DNA of 64,000 bases from Lactiplantibacillus songbeiensis (GCF_005405125.1 NZ_BJDL01000006.1:62001-126000); one strand, 5' to 3'; counted from the stretch's first letter, positions 8,601 through 18,202 are shown. The notes: generated from the sequence alone by a model not told the origin. Made by a program: numbers and translations.

Positions 8601-8653
8601 CTATTTTTATATCATCAACTATAAGCATACCGATTTATACTGAAATGGAGAAT

Positions 8654-9253
8654 TTAATCAATATACCGATTATTAAATTGACGGGAAGGCTGGCAAAGCA
8701 TAATCAAAACCGCGATGCTTCCAACAAACGGCACAAAGTTGATCAACCAAAAGGCGCCACTATAACCGATATCATGAAAACGGCGGAATTGGGCAGTGAA
8801 ACCCGCAATCGTGATGAATAGCCAGTAAATGGCCAATATGATTAGGAGAAGGCCATCGAAACCGGTTAAGTCATCCATAGTCCCAAGGCTGGCAGCGAAG
8901 ACACTGACATAAACAATGCCAATCACAATGGCAATCAGGGAGATACCTAGTGATGCCCACCAATAATCAGCACGGCCCATCCGTTTATGAAGGTTAAAAG
9001 CATCTTTAAAGTATCGGCCGGTCGAGCTGATGAGGTTCGGTGGTGTACTTTCATTATAAGGGACATCGTGAAAGACTTGTTGAGGATTGGTCGTCGCGTT
9101 TGTGTGCTCAAACTCATCGGTAGTGGCTTGTCGTTCATGATGAGTCGATGAGTCAGTTGAGGATACTGGTGGTTGCGCTGTGCCACAGTTCGGACAGAAT
9201 TTAGCGTCTACGGTTAATTTCTGTCCACAATTAGTACAAAATTTAGTTTCCAT
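8654..9253 (-). CDS. Zinc-ribbon DUF805 membrane protein
   Basis: 199 aa. An N-terminal zinc ribbon (CTNCGQKL...FCPNCGTAQ, residues 6-28) and a polar linker (~30-75) lead to a DUF805 domain with about four membrane segments (~95-190) and the family signature RRFHDIGYSGAFW. DUF805 proteins are inner-membrane proteins of unknown role. RBS-like AGTGACC is weak. Monocistronic; likely the original chromosomal neighbour of lepA before phage entry. Confidence 0.85.
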   Translation of the reverse strand: METKFCTNCGQKLTVDAKFCPNCGTAQPPVSSTDSSTHHERQATTDEFEHTNATTNPQQVFHDVPYNESTPPNLISSTGRYFKDAFNLHKRMGRADYWWASLGISLIAIVIGIVYVSVFAASLGTMDDLTGFDGLLLIILAIYWLFITIAGFTAQFRRFHDIGYSGAFWLINFVPFVGSIAVLIMLCQPSRQFNNRYID

Positions 9254-9430
9254 TTAGGTCACTCCAAAGTTAGTTAAAAGTTTAGTGAGGATCGCTTTAA
9301 ATTAATCTTACCATACGCTTAACTAGGTTGGTGGCAAAACGATGATATCGTTGGATAATGCTTATTTCAATTGGCTTATCAATGATTAATTGCTAGTAAC
9401 AAGATCAAGATATAATAAGATGTATAATTA

Positions 9431-9468
9431 AAAAGATCGTCAGCAAATTTAATGACTGACGACCTTTT
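9431..9468 (-). terminator. Terminator after the small secreted protein gene
   Basis: AAAAGATCGTCAG / CTGACGACCTTTT stem, with a U-run on the minus strand; it could act in both directions. Confidence 0.8.
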
Positions 9469-9471
9469 GGA

Positions 9472-9714
9472 TTAACCTAATTTACAACGTTTATAACCAT
9501 GATGTTTAGCCCAAATTAGTTTCACATGGCGTTTACTTTTAGCACGATTTAAACCACGACAGGATTTAAGGTAATGATATTTTTTTCCATGGTTCGGTGC
9601 AATCCAGACGTAGGCGGTGCGGGCTTGAGCTGGTTGTGGTGGCAAGCTTACAAGACCGCCACCTAATGTGACCAAAATGGTAATGGTTGCCGTCAAGCGT
9701 TTTAAGGTATGCAT
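9472..9714 (-). CDS. Small secreted Cys-motif protein related to the adjacent nuclease N-terminus
   Basis: 80 aa. Signal peptide to about residue 31 (TATITILVTLGGGLVSLPPQPAQARTA). The mature part has Y-V-x-I-x-PNHGKKYHYLKSCRGLNRAK...AKHHGYKRCKLG, a short domain with two Cys known as an appendage of secreted nucleases and competence-type proteins. The same pattern occurs in the N-terminus of the next gene (TGKHYFYKRHDRGLNRAK) but without the two Cys. The two genes are 24 bases apart and look cotranscribed. Function unknown; possibly substrate or surface binding. Confidence 0.7.
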   Translation of the reverse strand: MHTLKRLTATITILVTLGGGLVSLPPQPAQARTAYVWIAPNHGKKYHYLKSCRGLNRAKSKRHVKLIWAKHHGYKRCKLG

Positions 9715-9738
9715 AATAGGTGTCTCCTTTAGTGGCGG

Positions 9739-10656
9739 TTACTTAGCGACTTGGCTTCGACCAGTAGCATAGTTTAATTTCATACCGCTTTGTGTGTTAG
9801 GTAAATAGACATTAAATTTAATTGTTTTAGATCCAACTGATTGACCTTGCATCTTGACACCACGGGCCAATAATTCATGATTCTTAAATACTGGTTTCAC
9901 TTGATACCGGACGTAATGTTTCGGACTAGCTTTCAAATAACTAGCGACTTTATTTTCATATTTAGTCATGCCGGGATCATTAAGTTGTCGGGTTCCAGTG
10001 ATTAGGTTGCGCAAATTGTTGTTTTGACCAGTTAATTGATAACCGATTAAGTGGCAACGATTATAGAGCCAGCCCGAACTGATGCGTTTGTTGTGCCAAC
10101 CGGTCGGATCAACGGTGAGGGCTGCCCGTTCACTTGTCGGCATCAAGTGTTTGTTGAGCAGGGCATTTGCTGTGGTGGCACGATTATAGCTGTCAAGTTG
10201 GCCATATTTTTGCCAAGCACCGTGTTTAGTCGACAGTGTTTTTTTAGTAAAGTTTGGTCGATTATGATTGACCGTTTTGACATGATAAGTCGTTGCCCGT
10301 TTAGTCGTAGTGACTTTCTTAGGTGTCTTTTTGACGACTTTTTTAACAACTGGCTTTTTAACCGTCTTATGATGGGTTACCGTGGTTTTCTTAGGCGCCG
10401 CTTCAGTGGCTGATAAGGTGAGTCCGCGTTTTTTGGCGGTACTTAAAGAAACGGCGAATACCTTTTTAGCCCGATTTAACCCCCGGTCATGCCGTTTATA
10501 GAAGTAATGTTTCCCAGTACGGGTCACATAAACCGTAGTGGCATGAGCGATGGTCGGTTGGGTGAAGGCAGTCGTTGCTGTGATACTCCCAATGAGTAAC
10601 ATCAGGGTGAGTAACCATTTTAGAAAATGGCGTGAAGATTTTTGCAAAAAAACCAA
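9739..10656 (-). CDS. Secreted DNA/RNA non-specific endonuclease (EndA/NucA family)
   Basis: 305 aa. Signal peptide to about residue 38 (AHATT), then a short YxYxRHDRGLNRAK motif domain, a very basic Lys/Thr/Val linker (~90-125), then the nuclease domain. The catalytic block is YNRCHLIGYQLTGQNNNLRNLITGTRQLN: the His is the general base and the Asn in NLRNL positions Mg2+. Family members degrade extracellular DNA/RNA for nutrients or competence. The usual DRGH is here NRCH, as in streptococcal/lactobacillus relatives. Upstream of and probably cotranscribed with the 80-aa gene. Confidence 0.88.
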   Translation of the reverse strand: MVFLQKSSRHFLKWLLTLMLLIGSITATTAFTQPTIAHATTVYVTRTGKHYFYKRHDRGLNRAKKVFAVSLSTAKKRGLTLSATEAAPKKTTVTHHKTVKKPVVKKVVKKTPKKVTTTKRATTYHVKTVNHNRPNFTKKTLSTKHGAWQKYGQLDSYNRATTANALLNKHLMPTSERAALTVDPTGWHNKRISSGWLYNRCHLIGYQLTGQNNNLRNLITGTRQLNDPGMTKYENKVASYLKASPKHYVRYQVKPVFKNHELLARGVKMQGQSVGSKTIKFNVYLPNTQSGMKLNYATGRSQVAK

Positions 10657-10787
10657 CTCCTTTTAAAATTAGTGTTAGGTTAGGTCAATTAATCGTATTC
10701 CCCCAATTAATTGGTAACTTAACTTCTATTAATAATTTTATAATAATTCCAGTATTAAAACTATTATATTTTAAAAGAAATCAACAA

Positions 10788-10826
10788 AAAGCCAGCTAAT
10801 GAGTAGAGATCACTAGCTGGCTTGAT
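10788..10826 (-). terminator. Terminator of the DUF3892-like gene
   Basis: Stem AAGCCAGCTA / TAGCTGGCTT, followed by a T-run on the minus strand. Confidence 0.8.
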
Positions 10827-10871
10827 ATTGGTTATAGCAACTGATTATTTTTAGCTAATTGGCTATGACAA

Positions 10872-11162
10872 CTATCCCCAAACATTATCCATATGTGGCA
10901 AGCTGAGTAGGCCATCTTGCTCCGCATCAGTCGCGCCGATGGTTTTTAGATGCCAGTCACCGGCATCATCTTTGCTGGCGACAACTTTTTTACGCTTGCC
11001 TTCTGAATTCTTGTAAAAGCAATTTTCGCCGTCCGCACCAATCTCACGTGCTAAGACTTGACGAGTGGTGACGTAGCCATCATTAGTTTGAAACCGGTCG
11101 ATTTGGTCGACTTTGGTAACTTCGGCGTGGCTGTGGTGATAGATCTTTTCAATTAAAATCAT
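10872..11162 (-). CDS. DUF3892-like small protein
   Basis: 96 aa, soluble. The stretch VTTRQVLAREIGADGENCFYKNSEGKRKKVV resembles DUF3892, a small beta-rich domain of unknown role found in many lactobacilli. The C-terminus is acidic. ATG 11162 follows AGGGGGA (minus strand). Monocistronic with its own terminator. Confidence 0.7.
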   Translation of the reverse strand: MILIEKIYHHSHAEVTKVDQIDRFQTNDGYVTTRQVLAREIGADGENCFYKNSEGKRKKVVASKDDAGDWHLKTIGATDAEQDGLLSLPHMDNVWG

Positions 11163-11322
11163 GGTAAATCCCCCTGTATAATTAACTTAATCCCTAATTG
11201 GCCATAGTTTAGCATAGATTTTCAAGCTTATTGGTAAATAATCACTTTTTTAAGCAAATATTCATCAATTAATGCGAGTTTCTTGCCTAACCGGTGGCGT
11301 ATTGATACAATAACTGTTTGAA

Positions 11323-11345
11323 ATCTGTTATAATATTGAACAGAT
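11323..11345. promoter_or_regulatory. Inverted repeat over a -10 box before the 94-aa gene
   Basis: ATCTGTT (11323-11329) and AACAGAT (11339-11345) are perfect inverted half-sites flanking TATAAT (11329-11334). The arrangement looks like an operator over the promoter of the gene at 11419; no regulator is assigned. Confidence 0.4.
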
Positions 11346-11418
11346 ATAGTGACCGTGAGCTTAGTAAAATAAGTTCTTTAATCAATCAATTTCACGTTGT
11401 GAAGGAGAGATAACCGAC

Positions 11419-11703
11419 ATGTTAAAACGCACGAAACAGTTTTTGCGATCGATACATTATGACTACGATAAAACATATATCCGACCGCTGATGGTTCCCG
11501 ATAGCGTTTACGTGTTGAAATTCGGCAAGGACCATCGGAATAATCGCGTGGTCGTGAAGTATAGTCATACTTGGACTGGGCGCGTAAAAATTAATGAGAT
11601 TGCCTTGCGCCTGCATAAGCAGAAGCATCCTCGAATTTTTAAGCACGAAACGGATCTGGTCAAGTATTTAAATAAACATTTAGCAAAAAAGGCGGCTGAT
11701 TAG
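11419..11703 (+). CDS. Conserved hypothetical basic protein
   Basis: 94 aa, very basic, no membrane segment or recognised domain. ATG 11419 follows GAAGGAGAGAT. It lies 30 bases before the 3-methyladenine glycosylase gene and ends in TTTT-rich sequence without a clear hairpin, so it may be cotranscribed with it. An isolated inverted repeat covers its promoter. Confidence 0.65.
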   Translation: MLKRTKQFLRSIHYDYDKTYIRPLMVPDSVYVLKFGKDHRNNRVVVKYSHTWTGRVKINEIALRLHKQKHPRIFKHETDLVKYLNKHLAKKAAD

Positions 11704-11733
11704 TCGTCCTTTTTATTAGGATGGTGATGTTAA

Positions 11734-12411
11734 ATGAGTGTGGCAACTTTTTTAAGCGGGCGATCCACAACTGAAATTGCAGCTGACTTGTTAGGCCGAC
11801 AATTACGATTACAAACGCCGACAGGGCCACTGGTTGCTTGGATTACAGAAACCGAAGCTTACCTAGGATCGCGTGATGCCGGGGCGCATGCATTTAAGAA
11901 TCATCAAACGCCACGTAATCAGGCTTTATGGCGAGCCGCGGGTACTATTTACATTTATCAAATGCGGACGCAATTCTTATTGAATCTGGTGACACAAGCG
12001 GCGGGGACGCCAGAATGTGTCCTGATTCGTGGGATTGAGCCGGCTAATCAATGGACACAACAACAGATGTTACAGCGACGGCCAGGCCCCATTAGCAATT
12101 TGACGAATGGGCCAGGAAAGTTGATGCAGGCGTTGGGGTTAGATAAGACGTTGAACGGGACCTTGCTGCAGGCTAGGACCCTTGACCTGGTCTTAACGGG
12201 TGGTCGGCAACCGCAACAAGTGGGCACTAGTCCACGCATTGGCATTGTCAATAAAGGGGATTGGACGACGGCACCACTACGGTATTACGTGAAGAAAAAT
12301 CCCTTTGTCTCTAACAGTCGTCGCCGTGATCAGGATTTACAGCAACGTGGTTGGCAGTCATCAGAATTAGGAGGAACAGTAAAAAATGCAATGGACAGAA
12401 GTAACCGTTAA
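11734..12411 (+). CDS. DNA-3-methyladenine glycosylase (MPG/AAG fold)
   Basis: 225 aa. Mammalian AAG-type family: [18 protein letters not shown] holds the catalytic Glu, and [18 protein letters not shown] and [11 protein letters not shown] are the other conserved blocks. It excises alkylated purines to start base-excision repair. ATG 11734 follows AGGATGGTGATG. The last 26 bases overlap prmA in another frame, and the prmA ribosome site (TTAGGAGGA) lies inside it, so expression is coupled. Confidence 0.9.
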   Translation: MSVATFLSGRSTTEIAADLLGRQLRLQTPTGPLVAWITETEAYLGSRDAGAHAFKNHQTPRNQALWRAAGTIYIYQMRTQFLLNLVTQAAGTPECVLIRGIEPANQWTQQQMLQRRPGPISNLTNGPGKLMQALGLDKTLNGTLLQARTLDLVLTGGRQPQQVGTSPRIGIVNKGDWTTAPLRYYVKKNPFVSNSRRRDQDLQQRGWQSSELGGTVKNAMDRSNR

Positions 12412-13336
12412 AACTTCAAATGAAGCCGTTGAGGCCGTTTCCAACATCTTAATGGAAGCGGGTGCTAGTGGCGTTAAGATCGAAGACGCGTTGGATTATC
12501 AGAACTTAAAACCAGATCGGTATGGTGAAATTATCGATTTAGCAACGATTCCGCATATTACCGCTGGCGCGCAGATTTCAGCGTATTATCCTGAGACGGT
12601 CTTTGTGCCAGAAATTTTACCAACCATTAAGCAACGAGTGGCAAAGCTGAGCGATTTTGGCTTAGATCCCGCACCCAATGAGGTGACAATGGCCGCAGTC
12701 ACCGATGAGGCTTGGGCAACGGCGTGGAAAAAATATTATCATCCGGTACGCGTGACACGGTATTTAACGATTGTGCCCAGTTGGGAAGATTATCAACCCG
12801 TTCAGCCGCATGAATCGATTATGCGGTTAGATCCAGGAATGGCTTTCGGAACTGGAACCCATCCAACGACGCGGTTGTCACTACAGAATCTGGAAACTGT
12901 CATTCATGGTGGCGAACATTTAATTGATGTGGGTACCGGTTCTGGGGTATTGAGTATTGCCGCCAAAGCCATGGGGGTTGGCCAAGTGGAAGCGTATGAT
13001 TTGGATGATGTCGCCGTTAAAGCGGCACAAGATAACTTGGATCTGAACCCAGTGGCTGCCGATGTTAAAGTGGCCGCGAATGATTTATTAACCGGTATTC
13101 AGACGCAAGCAGATATTATTGTTGCGAATATTTTAGCAGAAATTATTGTGCCGTTAGTGCCACAAGCGAAGGCTAATCTAAAACCAGGTGGTTACTTTAT
13201 TACGTCGGGGATCATTGACGATAAATTTGCGACCGTCATGGCAGCGTTAAAGGCCGCTGATTTTAAGATTACCCAGCATACCCAAATGGGTGATTGGCAC
13301 AGTATTATTGCTTATTTACCAACGGACGAAGATTAA
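12386..13336 (+). CDS. prmA: Ribosomal protein L11 methyltransferase
   Basis: 316 aa, normal length. The N-terminal substrate-binding domain (~1-120) leads to a class I SAM methyltransferase: [16 protein letters not shown], then [15 protein letters not shown] as the SAM motif I, and [10 protein letters not shown]. It trimethylates L11. ATG follows TTAGGAGGAACAGTAAAA, inside the preceding gene; rsmE starts 12 bases later. Confidence 0.96.
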   Translation: MQWTEVTVKTSNEAVEAVSNILMEAGASGVKIEDALDYQNLKPDRYGEIIDLATIPHITAGAQISAYYPETVFVPEILPTIKQRVAKLSDFGLDPAPNEVTMAAVTDEAWATAWKKYYHPVRVTRYLTIVPSWEDYQPVQPHESIMRLDPGMAFGTGTHPTTRLSLQNLETVIHGGEHLIDVGTGSGVLSIAAKAMGVGQVEAYDLDDVAVKAAQDNLDLNPVAADVKVAANDLLTGIQTQADIIVANILAEIIVPLVPQAKANLKPGGYFITSGIIDDKFATVMAALKAADFKITQHTQMGDWHSIIAYLPTDED

Positions 13337-13348
13337 CGGAGGCTGAAG

Positions 13349-14101
13349 ATGCAACGCTATTTTTTAACAGCTGAAACTACCCCCGTTTTGGGAGCAACCT
13401 TTACGTTGACTGGCGATTCGGTCCATCATTGGTTAAAAGTGATGCGGGCCCAACCTGGTGATCAAGCTGAGTTTGTGACCACTAGCCAAGCCGTGGCGAT
13501 TGGTGAATTAGTGCGTGCCGAGGGACAAGCGGCCAAGGTTAAGGTGCTCAGTCTCACGACACCACAAGTCGAATTGCCCGTGCCAGTTGTGATTGCCTGT
13601 GGCGTGTCTAAAGGTGATAAAACCGAGCAAATTGTCCAGCGGGGAACGGAACTTGGGGCAGCTGAGTTTGTCTTTTTTGACAGTCAGTATGCGGTAGCCA
13701 AGTGGGCCCCCAATAAACGTGAGCGTAAACTAGCCCGGTTGGCTAAGATTGCCCAGTCAGCGGCTGAACAATCCCATCGAACAATCGTGCCAACAGTTAG
13801 TTATCAGCCAAACCTAACTAGTCTAATCACGCAAGTCGACTATACGGCCGGGGTGGTGGCTTGGGAAGAATCCGCGAAACAAGGTGAAAGCAGTCAACTT
13901 GTTCGGACGTTACGCCAATTAGAAGATGGGCAACGGTTACTGGCTATCTTTGGTCCTGAGGGTGGCTTAACCGCTGCCGAGGTCGCTGACCTACAAACGG
14001 CTGGCATTCAGGCAGCCGGTTTAGGACCACGTATTATGCGAGCCGAAACGGCGCCATTATACTTATTGAGTGCTGTTTCTTTTTGGCGGGAATTAGTGTA
14101 A
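13349..14101 (+). CDS. rsmE: 16S rRNA (uracil-1498-N3)-methyltransferase
   Basis: 250 aa. N-terminal PUA-like domain (~1-70) and SPOUT methyltransferase domain with the knot motifs GPEGGLTAAEV and LGPRIMRAETAPLY. It methylates U1498 in the 30S decoding region. RBS GGAGG. Third gene of the glycosylase-prmA-rsmE operon. Confidence 0.96.
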   Translation: MQRYFLTAETTPVLGATFTLTGDSVHHWLKVMRAQPGDQAEFVTTSQAVAIGELVRAEGQAAKVKVLSLTTPQVELPVPVVIACGVSKGDKTEQIVQRGTELGAAEFVFFDSQYAVAKWAPNKRERKLARLAKIAQSAAEQSHRTIVPTVSYQPNLTSLITQVDYTAGVVAWEESAKQGESSQLVRTLRQLEDGQRLLAIFGPEGGLTAAEVADLQTAGIQAAGLGPRIMRAETAPLYLLSAVSFWRELV

Positions 14102-14164
14102 TTTTTTTGACGGTGGTGTACAATAAATAATCATAGTCATGTAGCATGAAAACCTAAGTGAGGG

Positions 14165-14494
14165 ATGGATTTGACGGAAAAATTTCGTAAGGTTAGTGGT
14201 CAATATTGGTTAGTGGCCATCGTGGTTGGCCTTGGCTTGCCGTGGTTATTGACGTTACTGAGCGTCAGCCGCTTTCATCAAATCGTTTGGCTATTATTTT
14301 TAGTTGACTTTATTTTAGCAGCCGTGTTGGGCTGGCAGATTCGTCGGACAGCACGGACCGGTTGGCTGGTTTGGCTGATGCCGTTATTTTGTTTGTTGGG
14401 ACTCTACTTATTCTTCCCAACTTATGTTTATTATCTCGCAATCGTTGATTTAGGGATATCGTACTTAGCGTACGGGATGGCGGCGCAAGCTTAA
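14165..14494 (+). CDS. Small integral membrane protein
   Basis: 109 aa with four predicted membrane segments (about 17-36, 40-59, 67-87, 88-105). No recognised family. ATG 14165 follows GTGAGGG. A terminator lies between it and rel. Confidence 0.65.
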   Translation: MDLTEKFRKVSGQYWLVAIVVGLGLPWLLTLLSVSRFHQIVWLLFLVDFILAAVLGWQIRRTARTGWLVWLMPLFCLLGLYLFFPTYVYYLAIVDLGISYLAYGMAAQA

Positions 14495-14523
14495 ACGAGT
14501 GGTATTCAGAATTAGGACAGATT

Positions 14524-14568
14524 AAGGCCGGTTAGTTGGATACAACGAACTGGCTTTTTTGCAAAAAA
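14524..14568 (+). terminator. Terminator between membrane protein gene and rel
   Basis: GCCGGTTAGTT pairs imperfectly with AACGAACTGGC and is followed by TTTTTT. Confidence 0.65.
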
Positions 14569-14593
14569 ATTTTTGAAATCGTGGTGAATATGC

Positions 14594-16858
14594 ATGCCCA
14601 AACAACCTACTTGGACGGCTCAAGACGTCCTCGAAATGGTCCAAAAATATATGAATGATGATCACGTTGCCCTCGTCAAACGGGCTTGTGATTTTGCAAC
14701 CTACGTGCATCGTGATCAGTATCGTCAATCTGGCGAACCGTACATTATGCATCCAATTCAGGTCGCTGGTATTTTAGCTGAGTTAAAAATGGATCCGGAA
14801 ACTGTTGCGTCAGGCTTTTTACATGACGTGGTTGAAGACACCGGGGTCACGTTGGCGGATGTCGAAGAGCTATTCGGCAAGGATGTTGCCGTCATTGTCG
14901 ATGGTGTTACGAAATTAGGCAAAATTCGCTACAAGTCCAATAAAGAACAACTGGCTGAAAATCATCGTAAGCTGCTCTTAGCGATGTCAAAAGATATTCG
15001 AGTCATGATTGTGAAGTTGGCGGACCGCTTACATAACATGCGGACCTTAAAGCATTTGCGGCCAGATAAACAACGTCGGATTGCGAACGAAACCTTGGAA
15101 ATCTATGCGCCTATTGCTGATCGTTTAGGGATTAGTACGATTAAATGGGAACTAGAAGATATTTCGTTGCGGTATTTAAATCCTCAACAATACTATCGCA
15201 TCGTCCATCTAATGAATTCGCGGCGTGAAGACCGTGAGAAGTATATCGAAATTGCAATCCAAGATATTCATCAAGCGTTGCATGATTTGAATTTACCGGA
15301 TGCTGATATTTATGGCCGACCGAAACATATCTATTCCATCTACAAAAAAATGCGGGATAAACACAAGCAATTCAGTCAACTCTATGATTTATTAGCGATT
15401 CGGGTAGTCGTGGACTCGATTAAAGATTGTTATGCCGTTTTAGGAGCGATTCATACCCAATGGAAACCGATGCCAGGCCGGTTTAAGGATTATATTGCGA
15501 TGCCCAAAGCCAACATGTACCAATCGTTGCATACCACGGTGGTTGGTCCTGAAGGGAAGCCACTTGAGATTCAGATTCGGACGTTTGAAATGCATCGGGT
15601 CGCTGAATATGGGGTTGCGGCGCACTGGGCTTATAAAGAAGGCGTCCATGATCAAGTCCAAGAGACCCAATCTGGCGATAAGCTAAACTTGGTCAAAGAG
15701 ATTATCGAACTTCAAGATGAAAGTAAAGATGCGGCCGACTTCATGGAAGGCGTCAAAGGCGATCTCTTTAGTGATCGGGTCTACGCGTTTACCCCTAAAG
15801 GCGATGTTATGGAATTACCTAAGGGTGCTGGACCATTAGATATGGCTTACTCGATTCATACCGAGGTCGGTAATCATACGACCGGGGCCAAAGTAAATGG
15901 TAAGATTGTCCCGTTGGATTACCAGATTAAAAATGGGGATATTGTCGACATTTTAACGTCGACGAGTTCCACGGGGCCTAGTCGTGATTGGCCAAAGTTG
16001 GTCTATACGCGGCGCGCACGTAATAAGATTAAACAATTTTTCCGTAACGCTGACCGTGAAGAAAATATCATCACGGGTCGTGAAATGCTGGATCATCAAT
16101 TGCGGGAATTTAACTTTGATCCCAAAGTCGTGATGACGAAAGAAAAGCTGGATAAGGTTGCTAAGAAGATGCACTACGCGGGCGAAGATGACCTCTTTGC
16201 CGCGCTAGGTTTTGGCGATATGCAACCGGTTGGGATTGCTAATCGACTCACTAGTGACGTGCGCAAGCAGCGTGAGGCTGATCGGCAACGTGAACGTGAG
16301 CGTGAAATTTTAGCTGAGCATACGGAACAAGCGACTAAGAAGAAAAAGAAAGAACAAACTGAAGCTCAAGAGAAGAAAGACGAGCAACGAAAAAAGGTCT
16401 CGTCATCTGGCGGGGTCATTATTCAAGGTGTCGATAATCTGTTGGTACGCTTGAGTCATTGTTGCTCACCAATTCCTGGTGATGAAATCGTTGGTTATAT
16501 CACTAAAGGGCGCGGTGTCTCAGTTCATCGCATTGGCTGTCCGAATGTGAAGCAAGCCGAAACTCAAGGTGAACGCTTGATTGAAGTCGAATGGGAAGAC
16601 CCTGAAGGCGACCGGACGAACTACAACTCTGATCTTGAAATTCAAGGGTACAATCGGAATGGTATGTTGAACGATGTTTTAAAAGTCATCAACAATAATA
16701 CGAAGTTCTTAACGAATGTTAATGGGAAAGTTGACCATAACAAGATGGTGATTATTAGCGTTTCGTTAGGGGTTCGTAACTTAGGCCATTTGCAACGGAT
16801 TATCGATAGTTTGAAGAATGTTCAAGACGTTTACGTGGTTGAACGGAAGATGTTTTAG
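14594..16858 (+). CDS. rel: Bifunctional (p)ppGpp synthetase/hydrolase (RSH)
   Basis: 754 aa, a long RSH. HD hydrolase domain (~30-200) with HPIQVAGIL and [10 protein letters not shown]; synthetase domain (~240-350) with [31 protein letters not shown] (~395-455); a highly charged K/E/R stretch (~555-600); zinc-finger-like [14 protein letters not shown] domain at the C-terminus. It makes and degrades the stringent-response alarmones. ATG 14594 follows GTGGTGA. Short gap to dtd, with its ribosome site TTAGGAGG touching the stop codon. Confidence 0.96.
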   Translation: MPKQPTWTAQDVLEMVQKYMNDDHVALVKRACDFATYVHRDQYRQSGEPYIMHPIQVAGILAELKMDPETVASGFLHDVVEDTGVTLADVEELFGKDVAVIVDGVTKLGKIRYKSNKEQLAENHRKLLLAMSKDIRVMIVKLADRLHNMRTLKHLRPDKQRRIANETLEIYAPIADRLGISTIKWELEDISLRYLNPQQYYRIVHLMNSRREDREKYIEIAIQDIHQALHDLNLPDADIYGRPKHIYSIYKKMRDKHKQFSQLYDLLAIRVVVDSIKDCYAVLGAIHTQWKPMPGRFKDYIAMPKANMYQSLHTTVVGPEGKPLEIQIRTFEMHRVAEYGVAAHWAYKEGVHDQVQETQSGDKLNLVKEIIELQDESKDAADFMEGVKGDLFSDRVYAFTPKGDVMELPKGAGPLDMAYSIHTEVGNHTTGAKVNGKIVPLDYQIKNGDIVDILTSTSSTGPSRDWPKLVYTRRARNKIKQFFRNADREENIITGREMLDHQLREFNFDPKVVMTKEKLDKVAKKMHYAGEDDLFAALGFGDMQPVGIANRLTSDVRKQREADRQREREREILAEHTEQATKKKKKEQTEAQEKKDEQRKKVSSSGGVIIQGVDNLLVRLSHCCSPIPGDEIVGYITKGRGVSVHRIGCPNVKQAETQGERLIEVEWEDPEGDRTNYNSDLEIQGYNRNGMLNDVLKVINNNTKFLTNVNGKVDHNKMVIISVSLGVRNLGHLQRIIDSLKNVQDVYVVERKMF

Positions 16859-16869
16859 GAGGCGTTCAC

Positions 16870-17316
16870 TTGCGAGTGGTTGTTCAACGGGTGCAACAGG
16901 CCCAAGTTAGTATTGACGGTCAGGTGCACGGCAAGATTCAACAAGGATTAGTGTTACTCGTTGGGTTTACAACGGGTGATGGTGCGGCGGAGCTAGCTTA
17001 TCTCGGGCATAAGATCTTAAATTTACGGATCTTTAGTGATACGGATGGGAAGATGAATCTAAACGTCCAGCAAGTCGGTGGCGCTATCTTATCGATTTCA
17101 CAATTCACCTTGTATGCGGATACCCGGCATGGTAACCGGCCGAGCTTTATTGATGCTGGTGATCCGGCCGTAGCGAGTCAGCTGTATGCCCAGTTTAACC
17201 AACAATTAGCTGCGACTGGGATGACCGTTGCCACGGGTGAGTTTGGCGCCGATATGCAAGTATCGTTAGTTAACGATGGTCCGGTGACAATTTGTTACGA
17301 TACAAATCAAAAATAG
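16870..17316 (+). CDS. dtd: D-aminoacyl-tRNA deacylase
   Basis: 148 aa. [19 protein letters not shown] and the C-terminal NDGPVTI block (the Gly-cisPro region is next to it in the fold) mark the DTD family, which recycles D-aminoacyl-tRNAs. Start TTG 16870 lies 8-9 bases after TTAGGAGG; GTG 16876 is an alternative. rel-dtd is a common Gram-positive pair. Confidence 0.94.
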   Translation: MRVVVQRVQQAQVSIDGQVHGKIQQGLVLLVGFTTGDGAAELAYLGHKILNLRIFSDTDGKMNLNVQQVGGAILSISQFTLYADTRHGNRPSFIDAGDPAVASQLYAQFNQQLAATGMTVATGEFGADMQVSLVNDGPVTICYDTNQK

Positions 17317-17323
17317 TTTGTTG

Positions 17324-17360
17324 AGCTGAAGTTAGGGGATGTCTTAACTTCAGCTTTTTG
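17324..17360 (+). terminator. Terminator of rel-dtd
   Basis: AGCTGAAGTTA / TTAACTTCAGCT stem with TTTTT tail. Confidence 0.85.
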
Positions 17361-17395
17361 TACGACCCAATAAATGCAATAGGAGATTTTTTAAA

Positions 17396-18025
17396 ATGAT
17401 GAAACGAGAATTTATCTGGGACTTTGATGGCACGTTATTGGATACTTATCCGGCGATGGTACAGACATTTGTGCAAGTTGTCGCAGATCTGGGCGGTGAA
17501 GTGACGCCAGCCGAGACATATCAAATGATGCGACAACAGTCAGTCGGTGTGGCTGAGCGAACCGTTGCACAACGTTATGGTTGGAACTGGCATCAGTTAC
17601 GCGCGGGTTATCAAAAACTGGAACCTGAATTACAAATCCAGCCACAAGCTTTTGAGGGCGCAGCAGACGTTCTGGCAAAGGTCAAAGCCGTTGGTGGCCA
17701 CAATTATTTAATGACGCACCGCAATGATGCTGCATTGACCTACTTGGCACAAGCAGGACTCCAGACTTACTTTGATGACTTTGTCACTGCAGCCCAACCA
17801 TTTCCACGTAAACCGAATCCGGCAGCTTTAAACTACTTGTTAGACAAGCATCAGGTCGATCGGCAACAAGCGGTGATGGTTGGTGATCGAAATTTGGACA
17901 TTGATGCTGGGCATAATGCGCAGATTGCAGGATTCTTATTTGACTATGATCAGTTAGTCACGGTGACGAGTCACCCGGAGGTCAATGTCACAACGTTAAC
18001 CGAGTTGCTCCCATTGATAGGCTAA
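17396..18025 (+). CDS. HAD-family phosphatase (phosphoglycolate phosphatase-like)
   Basis: 209 aa. Motif I FIWDFDGTLLDTY (two Asp), motif II in LMTHRND, motif III Lys in FPRKPNPAAL and motif IV GDRNLDIDAG are all present, with a helical cap (~20-90). Substrate unknown. ATG 17396 or 17399 after TAGGAGATT. Flanked by terminators on both sides, so monocistronic. Confidence 0.88.
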   Translation: MMKREFIWDFDGTLLDTYPAMVQTFVQVVADLGGEVTPAETYQMMRQQSVGVAERTVAQRYGWNWHQLRAGYQKLEPELQIQPQAFEGAADVLAKVKAVGGHNYLMTHRNDAALTYLAQAGLQTYFDDFVTAAQPFPRKPNPAALNYLLDKHQVDRQQAVMVGDRNLDIDAGHNAQIAGFLFDYDQLVTVTSHPEVNVTTLTELLPLIG

Positions 18026-18041
18026 ACTCAAGTTTAACAGT

Positions 18042-18083
18042 AGCACGCTGAGTAACGATAATCGTTGTTTAGCGTGCTTTTTG
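18042..18083 (+). terminator. Terminator of HAD phosphatase gene
   Basis: Long stem AGCACGCT...GTAACGA / TCGTTGT...AGCGTGCT followed by TTTTT. Confidence 0.88.
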
Positions 18084-18174
18084 GTATAGACAATAAGTCT
18101 AAGCTAAGGTTGATTACTGGACAGTTAGAACCAAGTTAGCGCCACCGTATAAAAATCTTTATATGTGGAATAAG

Positions 18175-18202
18175 TTGTCCCCATAAATTTAACCGCTATA
18201 AT
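18175..18202 (+). promoter_or_regulatory. Promoter of the PRD/SFCGS operon
   Basis: TTGTCC (18175-18180), 16-bp spacer, TATAAT (18197-18202). The leader to the GTG start is about 130 bases and contains two identical sites described separately. Confidence 0.55.

Larger units (their letters stand above)
3474..8653. mobile_element. Prophage remnant with integrase, Abi defence gene and truncated ImmA
   Basis: A visibly AT-richer block sits between lepA and the DUF805 gene. On the minus strand, in transcription order, it has ImmA-like protease (5' truncated), PH/SHOCT protein, secreted protein, FlgT_C-like protein, Abi_2 protein and tyrosine integrase, plus two small + strand genes. This is the lysogeny arm of a siphovirus-type prophage, int to ImmA. 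The CI repressor, cro, replication, structural and lysis genes are absent. The left limit is set by the repeats near the integrase. The right limit is approximate, between the ImmA break (8600) and the end of the DUF805 gene (8654). No duplicated att core was found. Confidence 0.75.

Noticed and set aside
8600-8669. Short repeated ATACCGATT (8627-8635, 8661-8669) as the right attachment site
   Set aside because: Too short, and not repeated near the integrase; no evidence for att core.
10051-10413. 120-codon frame antisense to the secreted nuclease
   Set aside because: Shadow of the real gene; no start site or family.
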